Positions 1-7,809 are shown, counted from the first letter of the stretch. The stretch is DNA of 18,860 nt from JBALVT01 sp047612385 (GCA_047612385.1 JBLGAR010000094.1:1-18860), one strand, 5' to 3'. Notes: generated by a model from the sequence alone, not told the origin. A program made the numbers and translations.

Positions 1-783
1 TTGCACGGGGCTGTATATTTGCTCACCTAGCAGCTTTCGGATTACCTTTGGATCAGACTCAGGCTGACCGTGTACGTTATGTATCACCGGTATGCTCGGC
101 GCTGAAAACACTAGGTTCGACATAGCTTCTTCTAATTGCTCACCCGCGGGTTTCATTAATTCAGTATGAAAAGGTGCGCTAACTGGCAGAGGCAAAGCAC
201 GCTTGGCTCCGGCTTCTTTGATCAGGGCGCTGGCTGTCTCTACGGCCGCAGTGTGTCCGGCTATGACAACTTGACCGGGAGAGTTGTAATTTACTGCAGA
301 CACCACATATGAACTACTTGCAGTAACTTCGGCACAAATCCGATTGATCGCAGCATCCTCCAATCCAATAATCGCCGCCATTGCGCCCTCCCCCACAGGT
401 ACAGCTGTCTGCATAAACGCGCCTCGCTGACGAACCAGTTCTACGGCATCACCAAACTCTATTGCGCCTGCACAAACAAGTGCAGAAAACTCTCCGAGAC
501 TGTGCCCTGCCATGACTGTAGGTTCTGGCCCCCCGGCTTCAAGCCAAGCTCTCCAAAGCGCAACACTGGAACTCAACAGTACTGGCTGAGTCGTTTCTGT
601 GAGGTTGAGCGCTTCTTGTTCGCCGTTGCATATTAAATCCCACATGTCGTATCCAAGCACTTCAGACGACTCGGAGAAAGTATCCCGAACGGATGGGAAC
701 GCATCGTAAGCAGCGGCCAGCATGCCGACCTTTTGTGACCCCTGCCCTGGAAAAACAAATGCTATATCGTTATTCGCCATCAT
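1..783 (-). CDS. fabD: Malonyl-CoA:ACP transacylase FabD, 3' end cut by window
   Basis: Transfers malonyl from CoA to acyl carrier protein, supplying the extender unit for cytosolic type II fatty acid synthesis. Translating the minus strand from position 783 gives an open frame to the window edge (261 codons; the family is about 310 residues, so roughly 50 C-terminal residues lie outside). The N-terminus has the family motif VFPGQGSQ. The nucleophile elbow GHSLGE puts the catalytic Ser at about residue 95, and SAPFHT puts the catalytic His at about residue 206. The motif QTAVPVGEGAMAAI is also typical. Two Met codons are in tandem at 783 and 780, so the exact start is uncertain by one residue. 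It lies 38 bp downstream of plsX and is surely in the same operon. fabH, which separates plsX and fabD in E. coli, is absent here. Confidence 0.97.
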   Translation of the reverse strand, partial: MMANNDIAFVFPGQGSQKVGMLAAAYDAFPSVRDTFSESSEVLGYDMWDLICNGEQEALNLTETTQPVLLSSSVALWRAWLEAGGPEPTVMAGHSLGEFSALVCAGAIEFGDAVELVRQRGAFMQTAVPVGEGAMAAIIGLEDAAINRICAEVTASSSYVVSAVNYNSPGQVVIAGHTAAVETASALIKEAGAKRALPLPVSAPFHTELMKPAGEQLEEAMSNLVFSAPSIPVIHNVHGQPESDPKVIRKLLGEQIYSPVQ

Positions 784-821
784 TAGATCCTGTGTGAGAT
801 TTGCGATCGCTAATATTATTA

Positions 822-1844
822 TTACTGATGGGCTATAGCAGTGAGCCGTTGTTTCATTCTAGCAATCATATTATTTTCTTCACATTGTAGCGCTTGCCCA
901 ATAGAAGCTGCAAAACCCTCAACGGATGACGCTCCATGCGCCTTCACCACCAGAGAGCTCAACCCCAATAAAAAGGCGCCGTTGTGCGAATCAGGGTTCA
1001 TCGCTAAACCAAAGGCTTTGAGCAAACTCTGACGCTGCGTATCCGACAAGCCGAGCTCGGTAGCTTTTTCCAAAGTGGCTTTGAGATGCTCACTACTCGC
1101 CCGTGCCGTACCTTCAACAGCCTTCAACGCAATATTTCCAACGAGACCGTCACACACAACAACATCGACATCAGTCTCATGTAGGTTATTCGCCTCAACA
1201 TATCCCACATAATTAATGTGCGGATGATCCTCGAATAACCTTGCGGCTGCTCTAATCTGCACATTGCCCTTTTTCGGCTCCGTGCCGTTACTCAACAGTG
1301 CCACGCGCGGTGTTTGATTTGGCTTAATGGTAGAAGACAAGACGGATCCGAGAACTGCGAAGGATACCAGTTGCTCTGGCGAACAATCGACATTGGCACC
1401 CAGGTCAAGCAATAGCGCCGCATCTTTAGCGGTTGGGAACATTGAGCAAAATGCCGGCCGCATCGCGGCCTCCACCGTACCTAACAACTTTCTGGAAAGA
1501 ATCATCAGGGCAACTGAATTGCCCGCTGAGACTACGGCCTCCACTTTTCCTTGTCGCAGTGCATCTAGCGCCACGTGCATTGAAGTCGCCCGGCTCGCAC
1601 TCAATATAGCCGCAGTCTTTACATCCATTTTGATGACGTCAGTAGCGTGAAGTATCCGAACACGAGAACGCTCTGTCTCTGACCATAAGCTGAGCGCTTC
1701 CAGGATACGGTGCTGATCTCCAACGAGGTGAACAATGAGGTGGGGGTTTTCTTTTAACGACTGCAGAGCAGCGGGGATTGTGACGCGAAGACCGAAGTCC
1801 CCGCTCATAGTATCAACAGCGAGATTCACTGCTTTTTTAGGCAA
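822..1844 (-). CDS. plsX: Phosphate acyltransferase PlsX
   Basis: Makes acyl-phosphate from acyl-ACP and phosphate, the first step of the PlsX/PlsY route to lysophosphatidic acid; a peripheral, soluble enzyme. The 340-residue product has the usual family length. It begins with a hydrophobic strand followed by DTMSGDFG, a variant of the canonical DAMGGDxG motif in which the first Gly is Ser. Other family-like segments include LLDLGANVDC and VVCDGLVGNIALKAVEG. The gene lies between rpmF (32 bp upstream) and fabD (38 bp downstream) on the same strand, the standard bacterial arrangement coupling L32 to lipid synthesis genes. No separate promoter is evident. The replacement in the N-terminal motif is unusual but the rest of the protein looks intact. 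Confidence 0.96.
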   Translation of the reverse strand: MPKKAVNLAVDTMSGDFGLRVTIPAALQSLKENPHLIVHLVGDQHRILEALSLWSETERSRVRILHATDVIKMDVKTAAILSASRATSMHVALDALRQGKVEAVVSAGNSVALMILSRKLLGTVEAAMRPAFCSMFPTAKDAALLLDLGANVDCSPEQLVSFAVLGSVLSSTIKPNQTPRVALLSNGTEPKKGNVQIRAAARLFEDHPHINYVGYVEANNLHETDVDVVVCDGLVGNIALKAVEGTARASSEHLKATLEKATELGLSDTQRQSLLKAFGLAMNPDSHNGAFLLGLSSLVVKAHGASSVEGFAASIGQALQCEENNMIARMKQRLTAIAHQ

Positions 1845-1876
1845 TTTTAATGGCTGCCCTTTAACAGGACGGCAGA

Positions 1877-2059
1877 TTAATCGTCGCTGTTAAGATTTAA
1901 TACCTTATTGCCGCGGTAAAAACCATCTGCAGTCACATGGTGACGACGATGTGTTTCGCCCGAAGTCTGGTCAACTGAAAGCGTAGACCCTGACAGTGCG
2001 TCGTGTGAACGGCGCATTCCGCGACGCGAACGCGTCTTTTTACTCTTCTGAACAGCCAT
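1877..2059 (-). CDS. rpmF: 50S ribosomal protein L32
   Basis: A small structural protein of the large ribosomal subunit. The 60-residue product starts MAVQKSKKTRSRRGMRRSHD, the near-invariant basic N-terminus of bacterial L32, and continues with SVDQTSGETHRRHHVTADGFYRG, also conserved. It lacks the two CxxC pairs of zinc-binding L32 versions, as is usual in gammaproteobacteria. The start is supported by a strong Shine-Dalgarno AGGAG at about 2066-2070, six bases before the ATG. It sits 19 bp after yceD and 32 bp before plsX, so transcription most likely comes from the promoter ahead of yceD. Confidence 0.98.
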   Translation of the reverse strand: MAVQKSKKTRSRRGMRRSHDALSGSTLSVDQTSGETHRRHHVTADGFYRGNKVLNLNSDD

Positions 2060-2078
2060 GACTAACTCCTAGTACTAT

Positions 2079-2606
2079 TTATTTACTGGGCTTCAATTGC
2101 GCCAGCACATCAAATGGATTGGGCTTCTCATCTTCGCCTTCGTTATCCGTCAGCTGTTGTGAAATCCCAGTCAATATTTCATTACAATCACTTTGCTCGT
2201 GGTAGCTAAAAGAGGGCAAGCCCAATATCAACTCTTCTTCCACCAGCTCCCATAAACTACAGGGTTCATCTGCCACAATCAGCGCATCCAGATAACGCGG
2301 CAATTCACTGGCATACTCGTCATTCCAAACAACTGCCAAGATATTGCTCGTTTCCAAATGCAGCGGCATTGGCTCTAGGCACCTTTGACAAGTAATCGAA
2401 ATGTCGGCAGTAACTGACACGTCAATTAAAAATCTGTTTTCCTCGTCTTTGGAAAACGCTAAAGTTGCTTGAATTTCGCCTGACTCCGCCGCCAATATAT
2501 CGCTTATACGCGGTAAATTAAGCGGTTTTATCGCACCACTAACAGTCACTCCACGGACAGCTGCTTTGCGAACATCCAGCGTATTCGGGAGGGGCTCAGT
2601 TAACAT
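2079..2606 (-). CDS. yceD: YceD/DUF177 family protein, large rRNA accumulation protein
   Basis: DUF177 proteins (E. coli YceD, plant DUF177A) are implicated in accumulation of 23S rRNA, and the gene almost always precedes rpmF, as here. The 175-residue product matches E. coli YceD in layout: an N-terminal LPNTLDVRKAA segment, a CQRC pair at residues 73-76, an acidic EEELILGLPS segment at about 123-132, a further Cys at 141, and the C-terminal signature KPNPFDVLAQLK. The start at 2606 gives the N-terminus expected from the E. coli protein. No Shine-Dalgarno precedes it; instead the promoter -10 box ends only eight bases upstream, so the message appears leaderless or nearly so. Confidence 0.93.
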   Translation of the reverse strand: MLTEPLPNTLDVRKAAVRGVTVSGAIKPLNLPRISDILAAESGEIQATLAFSKDEENRFLIDVSVTADISITCQRCLEPMPLHLETSNILAVVWNDEYASELPRYLDALIVADEPCSLWELVEEELILGLPSFSYHEQSDCNEILTGISQQLTDNEGEDEKPNPFDVLAQLKPSK

Positions 2607-2614
2607 AGGCGCGC

Positions 2615-2643
2615 ATCATAGGGGTGGAATCCTTAATTGTCAA
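2615..2643 (-). promoter_or_regulatory. Sigma70-type promoter of the yceD-rpmF-plsX-fabD operon
   Basis: On the minus strand a perfect -35 TTGACA (2643-2638) is followed by a 17-bp spacer and the -10 TATGAT (2620-2615). Transcription would begin around 2608-2607, one or two bases before the yceD ATG at 2606. This is one of the best promoter matches in the window. On the opposite strand a TATAAT at 2653-2658 could be the -10 for yceF, but no convincing -35 accompanies it. Confidence 0.8.
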
Positions 2644-2713
2644 AAAAATCTTTATAATACAAACAGTTCACTGTGTTTATGACCGGTGGATAAAGCAATT
2701 GGAAGCGAAATTC

Positions 2714-3292
2714 ATGGATCTAATTTTAGCATCAACCTCAGCCTATCGTCGGCAACTAATGGAACGGCTCATGTTGCCGTTCAAATGCGTGCCGCCCGGT
2801 ACAGATGAAACTGCGCTTGATGGCGAAACACCCCAGGCGCTCGTTTTGCGTCTATCTGCAGGTAAGGCTATAGCCGTGGCGACACTTTATCCACAATCTT
2901 TGGTTATCGGCAGCGATCAGGTCGCATCGATAGAAGGCCGTATTCTGGGCAAGCCTGGCGATCACGAAACTGCCTGCGAGCAATTGCGAGCCTGCTCTGG
3001 CAATCGGGTCAAATTTTATACAGGACTGGCAGTACAATGCCTGCATTCAGGGTTTTCAAAGCAGCATGTTGAATGCTTTTCGGTTGATTTCCGCGAGCTT
3101 TCACAAACCACGATCGATCGATACCTGTCACTAGAGCAGCCCTACGATTGCGCGGGTAGTTTCAAATGCGAAGGCCTTGGCATTACTCTATTTCGCCGGC
3201 TCCACGGAGACGATCCAACAAGCTTGCAGGGTTTACCGCTGATTGCCCTTACCACTATGTTACTAGAATCTGAAATTAATATTTATCCATAA
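2714..3292 (+). CDS. yceF: 7-methyl-GTP pyrophosphatase, Maf family, YceF type
   Basis: Maf-fold nucleotide pyrophosphatases hydrolyse modified or non-canonical NTPs; the YceF branch prefers 7-methyl-GTP and is thought to clean the nucleotide pool. The frame is open upstream to 2624, but the ATG at 2714 gives the proper Maf N-terminus MDLILASTSAYRRQLM and has a Shine-Dalgarno GGAAG at 2701-2705, eight bases away. The resulting protein is 192 residues, the usual length. Diagnostic segments are VIGSDQVA (catalytic Asp region), GKPGDHETACEQL, FYTGLAVQ and CAGSFKCEGLGI. It resembles E. coli YceF more than YhdE throughout. It is divergent from yceD and converges on rluC with an 8-bp gap. Confidence 0.93.
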   Translation: MDLILASTSAYRRQLMERLMLPFKCVPPGTDETALDGETPQALVLRLSAGKAIAVATLYPQSLVIGSDQVASIEGRILGKPGDHETACEQLRACSGNRVKFYTGLAVQCLHSGFSKQHVECFSVDFRELSQTTIDRYLSLEQPYDCAGSFKCEGLGITLFRRLHGDDPTSLQGLPLIALTTMLLESEINIYP

Positions 3293-3307
3293 ATATTGTT
3301 TTATTTC
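3278..3307. terminator. AT-rich inverted repeat between convergent yceF and rluC, weak bidirectional terminator
   Basis: A perfect 8-bp inverted repeat (AATATTTA, four-base loop, TAAATATT; 3278-3297) spans the yceF stop codon. On the plus strand it is followed by GTTTTATTT. The stem has no G:C pairs, so its strength as a terminator is doubtful, but it lies exactly between two convergent stop codons. Confidence 0.35.
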
Positions 3308-4266
3308 AGGGGTTTACGAAGTCTTTTTAATGTATATTCTAAATCTTTATCGATAGGCGCATGAACCTGTATCCTCTCCCTATCAGGCAGCGAGAAGCTC
3401 AGAGAATGGGCATGGAGAAACAACCTCTTGAGGCCAATTTCGCGGGCAAAAGCCCCCCCCTTGTCATCAGAATATTTGGCATCCCCAAGCAATGGAAAGC
3501 CCGCGTGCTTGGTATGAACCCGAATTTGGTGTGTTCGTCCGGTAATAGGCTGGGCTTCTATCAATGTCGCGCCGGACAACTTTTCCACCACGCTAAAGCC
3601 GGTCGTTGAGCGCTTGCCCTCTTGAGAAACTCTAACCATCCGCTCTCCTGACTGGACGATATTCTTTTCCAGGGGCGCATCCACCAGTCGACAGCTCTTT
3701 GGCCAGCTTCCTCGAACCAATCCGAGATACCGCTTGTCCATTTTCTTCTCGCGCAGTTGGCGGTGCAACTCTCGCAAAATGGCGGGTTTGCGCGCGACGA
3801 GGATGCAGCCCGACGTGTCACGATCCAAACGATGCACCAACTCCAGATAGCGGTCATTTGGCCGCATCTGCCGAAGACATTCGATCATTCCGAAATTTAG
3901 ACCACTACCACCATGTACCGCAAGTCCAGAGGGCTTGTTCAGCACCAGCAAACCGTCATCTTCGTAAAGTACACCCTCCTCAAGCTGTTTCGCCCAGTAA
4001 TTCGGAATGCTGGGCGTTTCGCTCGGTAGAGGAACGCGGATAGGTGGCACTCTGACGATATCCCCGGACTTAAGGCGGTAGTCTGCTTTCACCCTCCCCT
4101 TATTCACCCTAACCTCCCCTTTACGCAGGGCGCGGTAAATTCGAGTCTTGGGTACGCCTTTCAGCTCACGCAGCAAATAGTTGTCCAGACGCTGGCCGGC
4201 GTAATCTTCATCCACTGTACGAAATTGCACAGCAGGGGTAATTTGATCTGATCCGTCCTTTGTCAT
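3301..4266 (-). CDS. rluC: 23S rRNA pseudouridine(955/2504/2580) synthase RluC
   Basis: Isomerises uridine to pseudouridine at three positions of 23S rRNA. An N-terminal S4 RNA-binding domain occupies about residues 15-75 (AGQRLDNYLLRELKGVPKTR, then RKGEVRVNKGRV). The RluA-family catalytic domain follows, with the signature ELVHRLDRDTSGCILVAR, in which the Asp of HRLD is the nucleophile (about residue 148), and with PITGRTHQIRVH and GDAKYSD. I choose the ATG at 4266; an in-frame TTG at 4275 would add three residues. It is next to rne in opposite orientation, the same neighbour pair as in E. coli. A run of eight G residues (coding strand, 3460-3453) lies in the frame but leaves it intact. Confidence 0.95.
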   Translation of the reverse strand: MTKDGSDQITPAVQFRTVDEDYAGQRLDNYLLRELKGVPKTRIYRALRKGEVRVNKGRVKADYRLKSGDIVRVPPIRVPLPSETPSIPNYWAKQLEEGVLYEDDGLLVLNKPSGLAVHGGSGLNFGMIECLRQMRPNDRYLELVHRLDRDTSGCILVARKPAILRELHRQLREKKMDKRYLGLVRGSWPKSCRLVDAPLEKNIVQSGERMVRVSQEGKRSTTGFSVVEKLSGATLIEAQPITGRTHQIRVHTKHAGFPLLGDAKYSDDKGGAFAREIGLKRLFLHAHSLSFSLPDRERIQVHAPIDKDLEYTLKRLRKPLK

Positions 4267-4287
4267 AAATCCCAAATTCTTTTATAT

Positions 4288-4316
4288 TTGAAGCACTTAC
4301 ATTTTAATGTTACACT
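4288..4316 (+). promoter_or_regulatory. Promoter of rne
   Basis: TTGAAG (4288-4293) and TACACT (4311-4316) are separated by exactly 17 bp, a good sigma70 match. Transcription would start near 4323, giving an rne leader of about 500 nucleotides. No competing promoter of this quality is visible nearer to rne. Confidence 0.6.
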
Positions 4317-4322
4317 GGCTTC

Positions 4323-4829
4323 CGTGTGATTACAGACACCCTCTATTAATGCCGGTGTTTCCATTACTCCCTGACGACAGTGGGGCCTGCCAACCAAAGC
4401 AAGGTTCCGTCAGTAGAATCACGCAAACAACTAAATTGAGAGTGTTGGCGCCCTTCGTCTGCCCCGGACAATAAACCCCGCGTGGCAGAGCACTTAACAG
4501 TACAGAGTAGCCAGCATATTTACTAACCGCGCAGGTAGCCTGCCGGGATAAAGAATCAGTTAGCTAAATACAACAGCGCGGTCGCACGTTTCAGGTGCTG
4601 CGACACTAACAAAAAGACCGGGCCTGTGCCACTTGCACAAGAGTTTTCCGGTTTGCGCTGAACCAACCTCTGACGTTTTTTTGGTTGGCTGTACAGAACA
4701 CCTGAGCGTGACGAGTGGTTTGACCTGTTTGTTTAGAGACTAAAACTAACTCCAATGCCCGGCTAACGCCGGCTGTATTTCTGATTCCGCCCCCCGCCAG
4801 GCCTGTGCTGAAAAGGCTAATGGCATACC
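4323..4829 (+). promoter_or_regulatory. Long structured 5' leader of rne, probable autoregulatory region
   Basis: This stretch has no credible gene. It is full of short perfect inverted repeats: CTGACG/CGTCAG (4371-4376 with 4408-4413), GCAGG/CCTGC (4531-4543), GTCGCA/TGCGAC (4581-4604), ACCGG/CCGGT (4617-4652) enclosing TGTGC/GCACA (4625-4639), CCAACC/GGTTGG around a U7-containing loop (4663-4688), and CCGGC/GCCGG with a TAAC loop (4759-4772). In E. coli the long rne leader is a structured RNA through which RNase E limits its own mRNA level; position and character suggest the same here, but I cannot confirm homology to that RNA family by eye. Confidence 0.6.
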
Positions 4830-7757
4830 ATGAAAAAAATGTTAATCAATGCAACTCAACCAGAAGAGTTGCGCGTAGCGATGGTCGACGGGCAGCGTCT
4901 TTACGATCTAGACATAGAAAATAGAACCCGCATCCAGAAAAAGTCCAACATCTACAAAGCAAAAATCACTCGAGTAGAACCCAGTCTGGAAGCTGCGTTT
5001 GTCGACTTTGGTGCAGACCGTCACGGCTTTCTTCCCATGAAAGAAATCGCCAGGGAGTACTTTACCAAGTCACCCAAAGGCCAGGATGGCAAAGTTAAAA
5101 TCCGCGACGTCGTCAAAGAAGGCACAGAAATTATCGTCCAAGTGGACAAGGAAGAACGAGGCAATAAGGGTGCAGCGCTAACTAGCTTTATCAGCCTCGC
5201 CGGTCGCTACATGGTATTGATGCCCAACAACCCTCGCGCCGGAGGAATATCTCGCCGCATAGAAGGCGATGAGCGCAACGAATTACGAGACGCTATGAGC
5301 GCCTTGGAAATCCCCGACGGCATGGGCGTCATCGTCCGCACAGCCGGTGTTGGCCGCTCCTCAGAAGAGTTGCAGTGGGACCTGAACTATTTGCTTCAAC
5401 TTTGGGACACTATCAAGACAGCAAGTGATGAAGAAAAAGCACCTGTGCTCCTGTTCCAAGAGAGCAACGTCATTGTCCGAGCGATTCGGGATTACCTGCG
5501 TGATGATATCGATCAGATTCTTATTGATTCAGAAGACGCGTTAAAGCAGGCAACTGACTTCGTCAGTCAGGTGATGCCTCACTACACCAACCGAATTAAG
5601 CTTTACGAAGACACTATTCCAATGTTTAACCGGTTTCAGATTGAGAGCCAAATCGAAACCGCATTTCAACGTGAAGTACGCCTGCCGTCAGGCGGGTCTA
5701 TCGTAATTGATCCCACAGAAGCTCTGATCTCTATCGACATCAACTCTGCCAAGGCAACGCGCGGCAGCGATATTGAAGATACCGCCGTGCAAACTAACCT
5801 CGAAGCCGCTGATGAAATAGCGCGACAACTGCGTCTTCGTGACATGGGCGGGCTGGTGGTTATCGATTTCATCGACATGTTGTCATCGAAAAATCAGCGC
5901 GCTGTTGAAAATCGTGTTCGCGATGCACTGCTGGTCGATCGAGCGCGAGTTCAGGTAGGTAGAATCTCCCGTTTCGGATTGCTAGAGATGTCGAGGCAAA
6001 GACTGCGTCCCTCGCTGGGTGAGACGAGCGCTATAGTGTGTCCGCGCTGCACCGGCCAAGGCAGCATACGCGACACCAAATCACTTGCGCTTTCTATTCT
6101 CCGCTTGCTTGAAGAAGAGGCTATAAAAGACCGCAGCGCTGAAGTGCGCGCCATTGTACCGGTCGACGTCGCGGCATATCTGCTCAATGAAAAGCGAGCG
6201 GCATTGAGCGAAATTGAGCAGGTCAGCAAGTCGCGAATATTGGTTATCCCCAACCCGAATCTAGACACTCCTCACTTCGATGTTCACCGATTACGTGACG
6301 ATGAAGTCGATGGCGACCATCAAGCAAGCTATAAAGTCGATATCACAGTCCCCGACGCCGAAGCGGTTAGTGACACACACAGCGCTGCCATACCCATTCA
6401 GCAGGCCGTGGTTCAGGCAGTAACGCCTAAAGCAGCTCCCGCGCCAGCTTCCGCACCGGAAACGCCAAAGCCTGCAGCACAAGTGGCCGCGGCAGCAGCA
6501 CCGGCTGCGGGCCTTATGAAAAGGCTATGGGGCGCCATGTTTGCCGCTCCAGAAGAGGAAGTCGCAGTTGCTCCGGCAACAACACAGGCCAAGCAAGCTG
6601 TTACGCAGGAAAATCCGCGCCAGGGCCAAAGACCTCAGAACAACCGCAACCGCAACCGCAATTCTCGAGGAGGCAATGCATCCCGCGGTGAGAGCAATCG
6701 CAACCAGGCGCCTGATCGCAGCAATGAAGAACCACGCAGCGAATCGGGAGCCAATAGCGAAGAAAATGCAGGTGGATCAAACCGCGGGTCACAAAACAAG
6801 CGCCGTCGTAACGAGAGAACCGACAAGGCGCCCCAGAACACGGCTCCCGAAGCAGCGAACGAAGCTCTGGAACAACAACCTGAAGATGATTTAGGTAATC
6901 AGCGTGATGACAAGCCACGAAAGCGACCCAGCGATCAGAAACGCTCCGATCAACCTCGTCGTCGTCGCAGCCGGGGCAAGAGACCTGACACTGCTGATCA
7001 GCAAGTTGTGGAGCCCGGTAATGAGGCGATCGCTACACAGCCTACCCCTGAGCCAGAGGCTGTGCGGGAGACAGCGCAGGCCGAGTCTTCTTCGTCAGCT
7101 GAAGTAGCAGCGGTCGCGACAGCCACTGCGGCCATCGTGGCGAGCAAAGCGGTAACTGCAGCGACTCAGAGCCAGAGCGGAGACCAGCCGAGCATTGAAG
7201 ACAGCCCCATCTCGTCAGTACAACCAGAAACAGAAGCGATAGAAACGCCCCCAGAAGCTTTGGTGGAAGAGCCTATTCAAGCCAGAGAAGAACCGGAAAG
7301 TACTCCGGAGCCCGAGGCAATCGCAGAGCCCGTTGTGGCAACCGCCGCAGAGGCAATGGTAGAGGCAGCAGTTGCTGAGCCCGTAGCCGAAGCAGCCGAG
7401 CCCGTGGCCGAAGCAGCCGAGCCCGTAGCCGAAGCAGCCGAGCCCGTGGCCGAAGCAGCCGAGCCCTTAGCCGAAGCAGCCGAGCCCGTAGCCGAAGCAG
7501 CCGAGCCTGTGGCCGAAATTGTCGAGCAATCTCCCGAGCCTGTACCGACAGCACTCACTGGGGATGGTCGCGCGACAAACGATCCCCGGGCAAATCCCAA
7601 GCCTATAAAAACCCTGGAGATCGCCACTGAACAGATCAGCTTATTCACTGGAGAAGTTGCTGCTGCAGTTGTCCCCAGCGGTAAGGCTGCAGTTCGCGCC
7701 AGCAATGACCCTAGAGATTCTCGATCAAAGGCTGTTACTTCAGAGGCGACGGGCTAA
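4830..7757 (+). CDS. rne: Ribonuclease E
   Basis: The essential endonuclease that starts mRNA decay and processes rRNA and tRNA, and the scaffold of the degradosome at the inner membrane. The 975-residue product has an S1 domain (about 35-125), the 5'-sensor/RNase H region and a DNase I-like catalytic domain. The metal ligands fall at D303 and D346, and the Zn-link cysteines at C404 and C407 (CPRCTGQG), identical numbering to E. coli. After about residue 510 the sequence is low complexity. GLMKRLWGAMF (561-571) resembles the amphipathic membrane-targeting helix, Arg-rich stretches (about 630-735) are likely RNA-binding, and an acidic Ala/Glu/Pro/Val tract holds the tandem repeat at 7377-7523. 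Two NDPR motifs (917-920, 959-962) lie near the C-terminus. The ATG at 4830 matches the E. coli N-terminus; its only Shine-Dalgarno-like element (AAGG, 4813-4816) is distant. Confidence 0.98.
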   Translation: MKKMLINATQPEELRVAMVDGQRLYDLDIENRTRIQKKSNIYKAKITRVEPSLEAAFVDFGADRHGFLPMKEIAREYFTKSPKGQDGKVKIRDVVKEGTEIIVQVDKEERGNKGAALTSFISLAGRYMVLMPNNPRAGGISRRIEGDERNELRDAMSALEIPDGMGVIVRTAGVGRSSEELQWDLNYLLQLWDTIKTASDEEKAPVLLFQESNVIVRAIRDYLRDDIDQILIDSEDALKQATDFVSQVMPHYTNRIKLYEDTIPMFNRFQIESQIETAFQREVRLPSGGSIVIDPTEALISIDINSAKATRGSDIEDTAVQTNLEAADEIARQLRLRDMGGLVVIDFIDMLSSKNQRAVENRVRDALLVDRARVQVGRISRFGLLEMSRQRLRPSLGETSAIVCPRCTGQGSIRDTKSLALSILRLLEEEAIKDRSAEVRAIVPVDVAAYLLNEKRAALSEIEQVSKSRILVIPNPNLDTPHFDVHRLRDDEVDGDHQASYKVDITVPDAEAVSDTHSAAIPIQQAVVQAVTPKAAPAPASAPETPKPAAQVAAAAAPAAGLMKRLWGAMFAAPEEEVAVAPATTQAKQAVTQENPRQGQRPQNNRNRNRNSRGGNASRGESNRNQAPDRSNEEPRSESGANSEENAGGSNRGSQNKRRRNERTDKAPQNTAPEAANEALEQQPEDDLGNQRDDKPRKRPSDQKRSDQPRRRRSRGKRPDTADQQVVEPGNEAIATQPTPEPEAVRETAQAESSSSAEVAAVATATAAIVASKAVTAATQSQSGDQPSIEDSPISSVQPETEAIETPPEALVEEPIQAREEPESTPEPEAIAEPVVATAAEAMVEAAVAEPVAEAAEPVAEAAEPVAEAAEPVAEAAEPLAEAAEPVAEAAEPVAEIVEQSPEPVPTALTGDGRATNDPRANPKPIKTLEIATEQISLFTGEVAAAVVPSGKAAVRASNDPRDSRSKAVTSEATG
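7377..7523 (+). repeat. 21-bp in-frame tandem repeat inside rne (seven-residue unit EPVAEAA)
   Basis: Six nearly identical 21-bp units run from 7377 to 7502, followed by a diverged seventh (7503-7523). Each encodes Glu-Pro-Val-Ala-Glu-Ala-Ala; unit five has Leu instead of Val. The Val codon mostly alternates GTA and GTG between successive units, hinting at duplication of 42-bp pairs. The repeat length is a multiple of three, so copy-number change would not break the frame. Confidence 0.95.
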
Positions 7758-7809
7758 GACTAGACCTGTAAAAGTACTAGATTTTTACGGCACTCGAGGA
7801 GCTTTCCTC

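Noticed and set aside
841..1650. Plus-strand frames opposite plsX
   Set aside because: Antisense shadows of a confidently identified gene with no ribosome binding site or family resemblance.
2637..2658. TTGTCA and TATAAT on the plus strand as a yceF promoter
   Set aside because: The spacing is only 10 bp, too short for sigma70; the same bases form the -35 of the opposite-strand promoter. The TATAAT may still act alone.
3453..3460. Run of eight C (G on coding strand) in rluC as a phase-variation or frameshift site
   Set aside because: The frame is intact on both sides and RluC motifs continue normally; an eight-base run alone is weak evidence.
4820..4930. ATG at 4820 opening an out-of-frame small ORF across the rne start
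   Set aside because: AAGG is only three bases before it, the product has no recognisable character, and the ATG at 4830 exactly fits RNase E. Any regulatory overlap is speculation.
7377..7523. Short regular repeats as a possible CRISPR array
   Set aside because: Units are contiguous with no spacers and lie in frame within rne.
7273..7705. Long antisense frames over the 3' part of rne
   Set aside because: They are shadows of the 21-bp repeat and biased Ala/Glu/Pro/Val codons, with no start signal or recognisable product.
7768..7809. Small hairpins after the rne stop (GTAAAA/TTTTAC and GAGGA/TCCTC) as the rne terminator
   Set aside because: Neither stem is followed by a T-run; the first is AT-only. 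How rne transcription ends cannot be decided from these.
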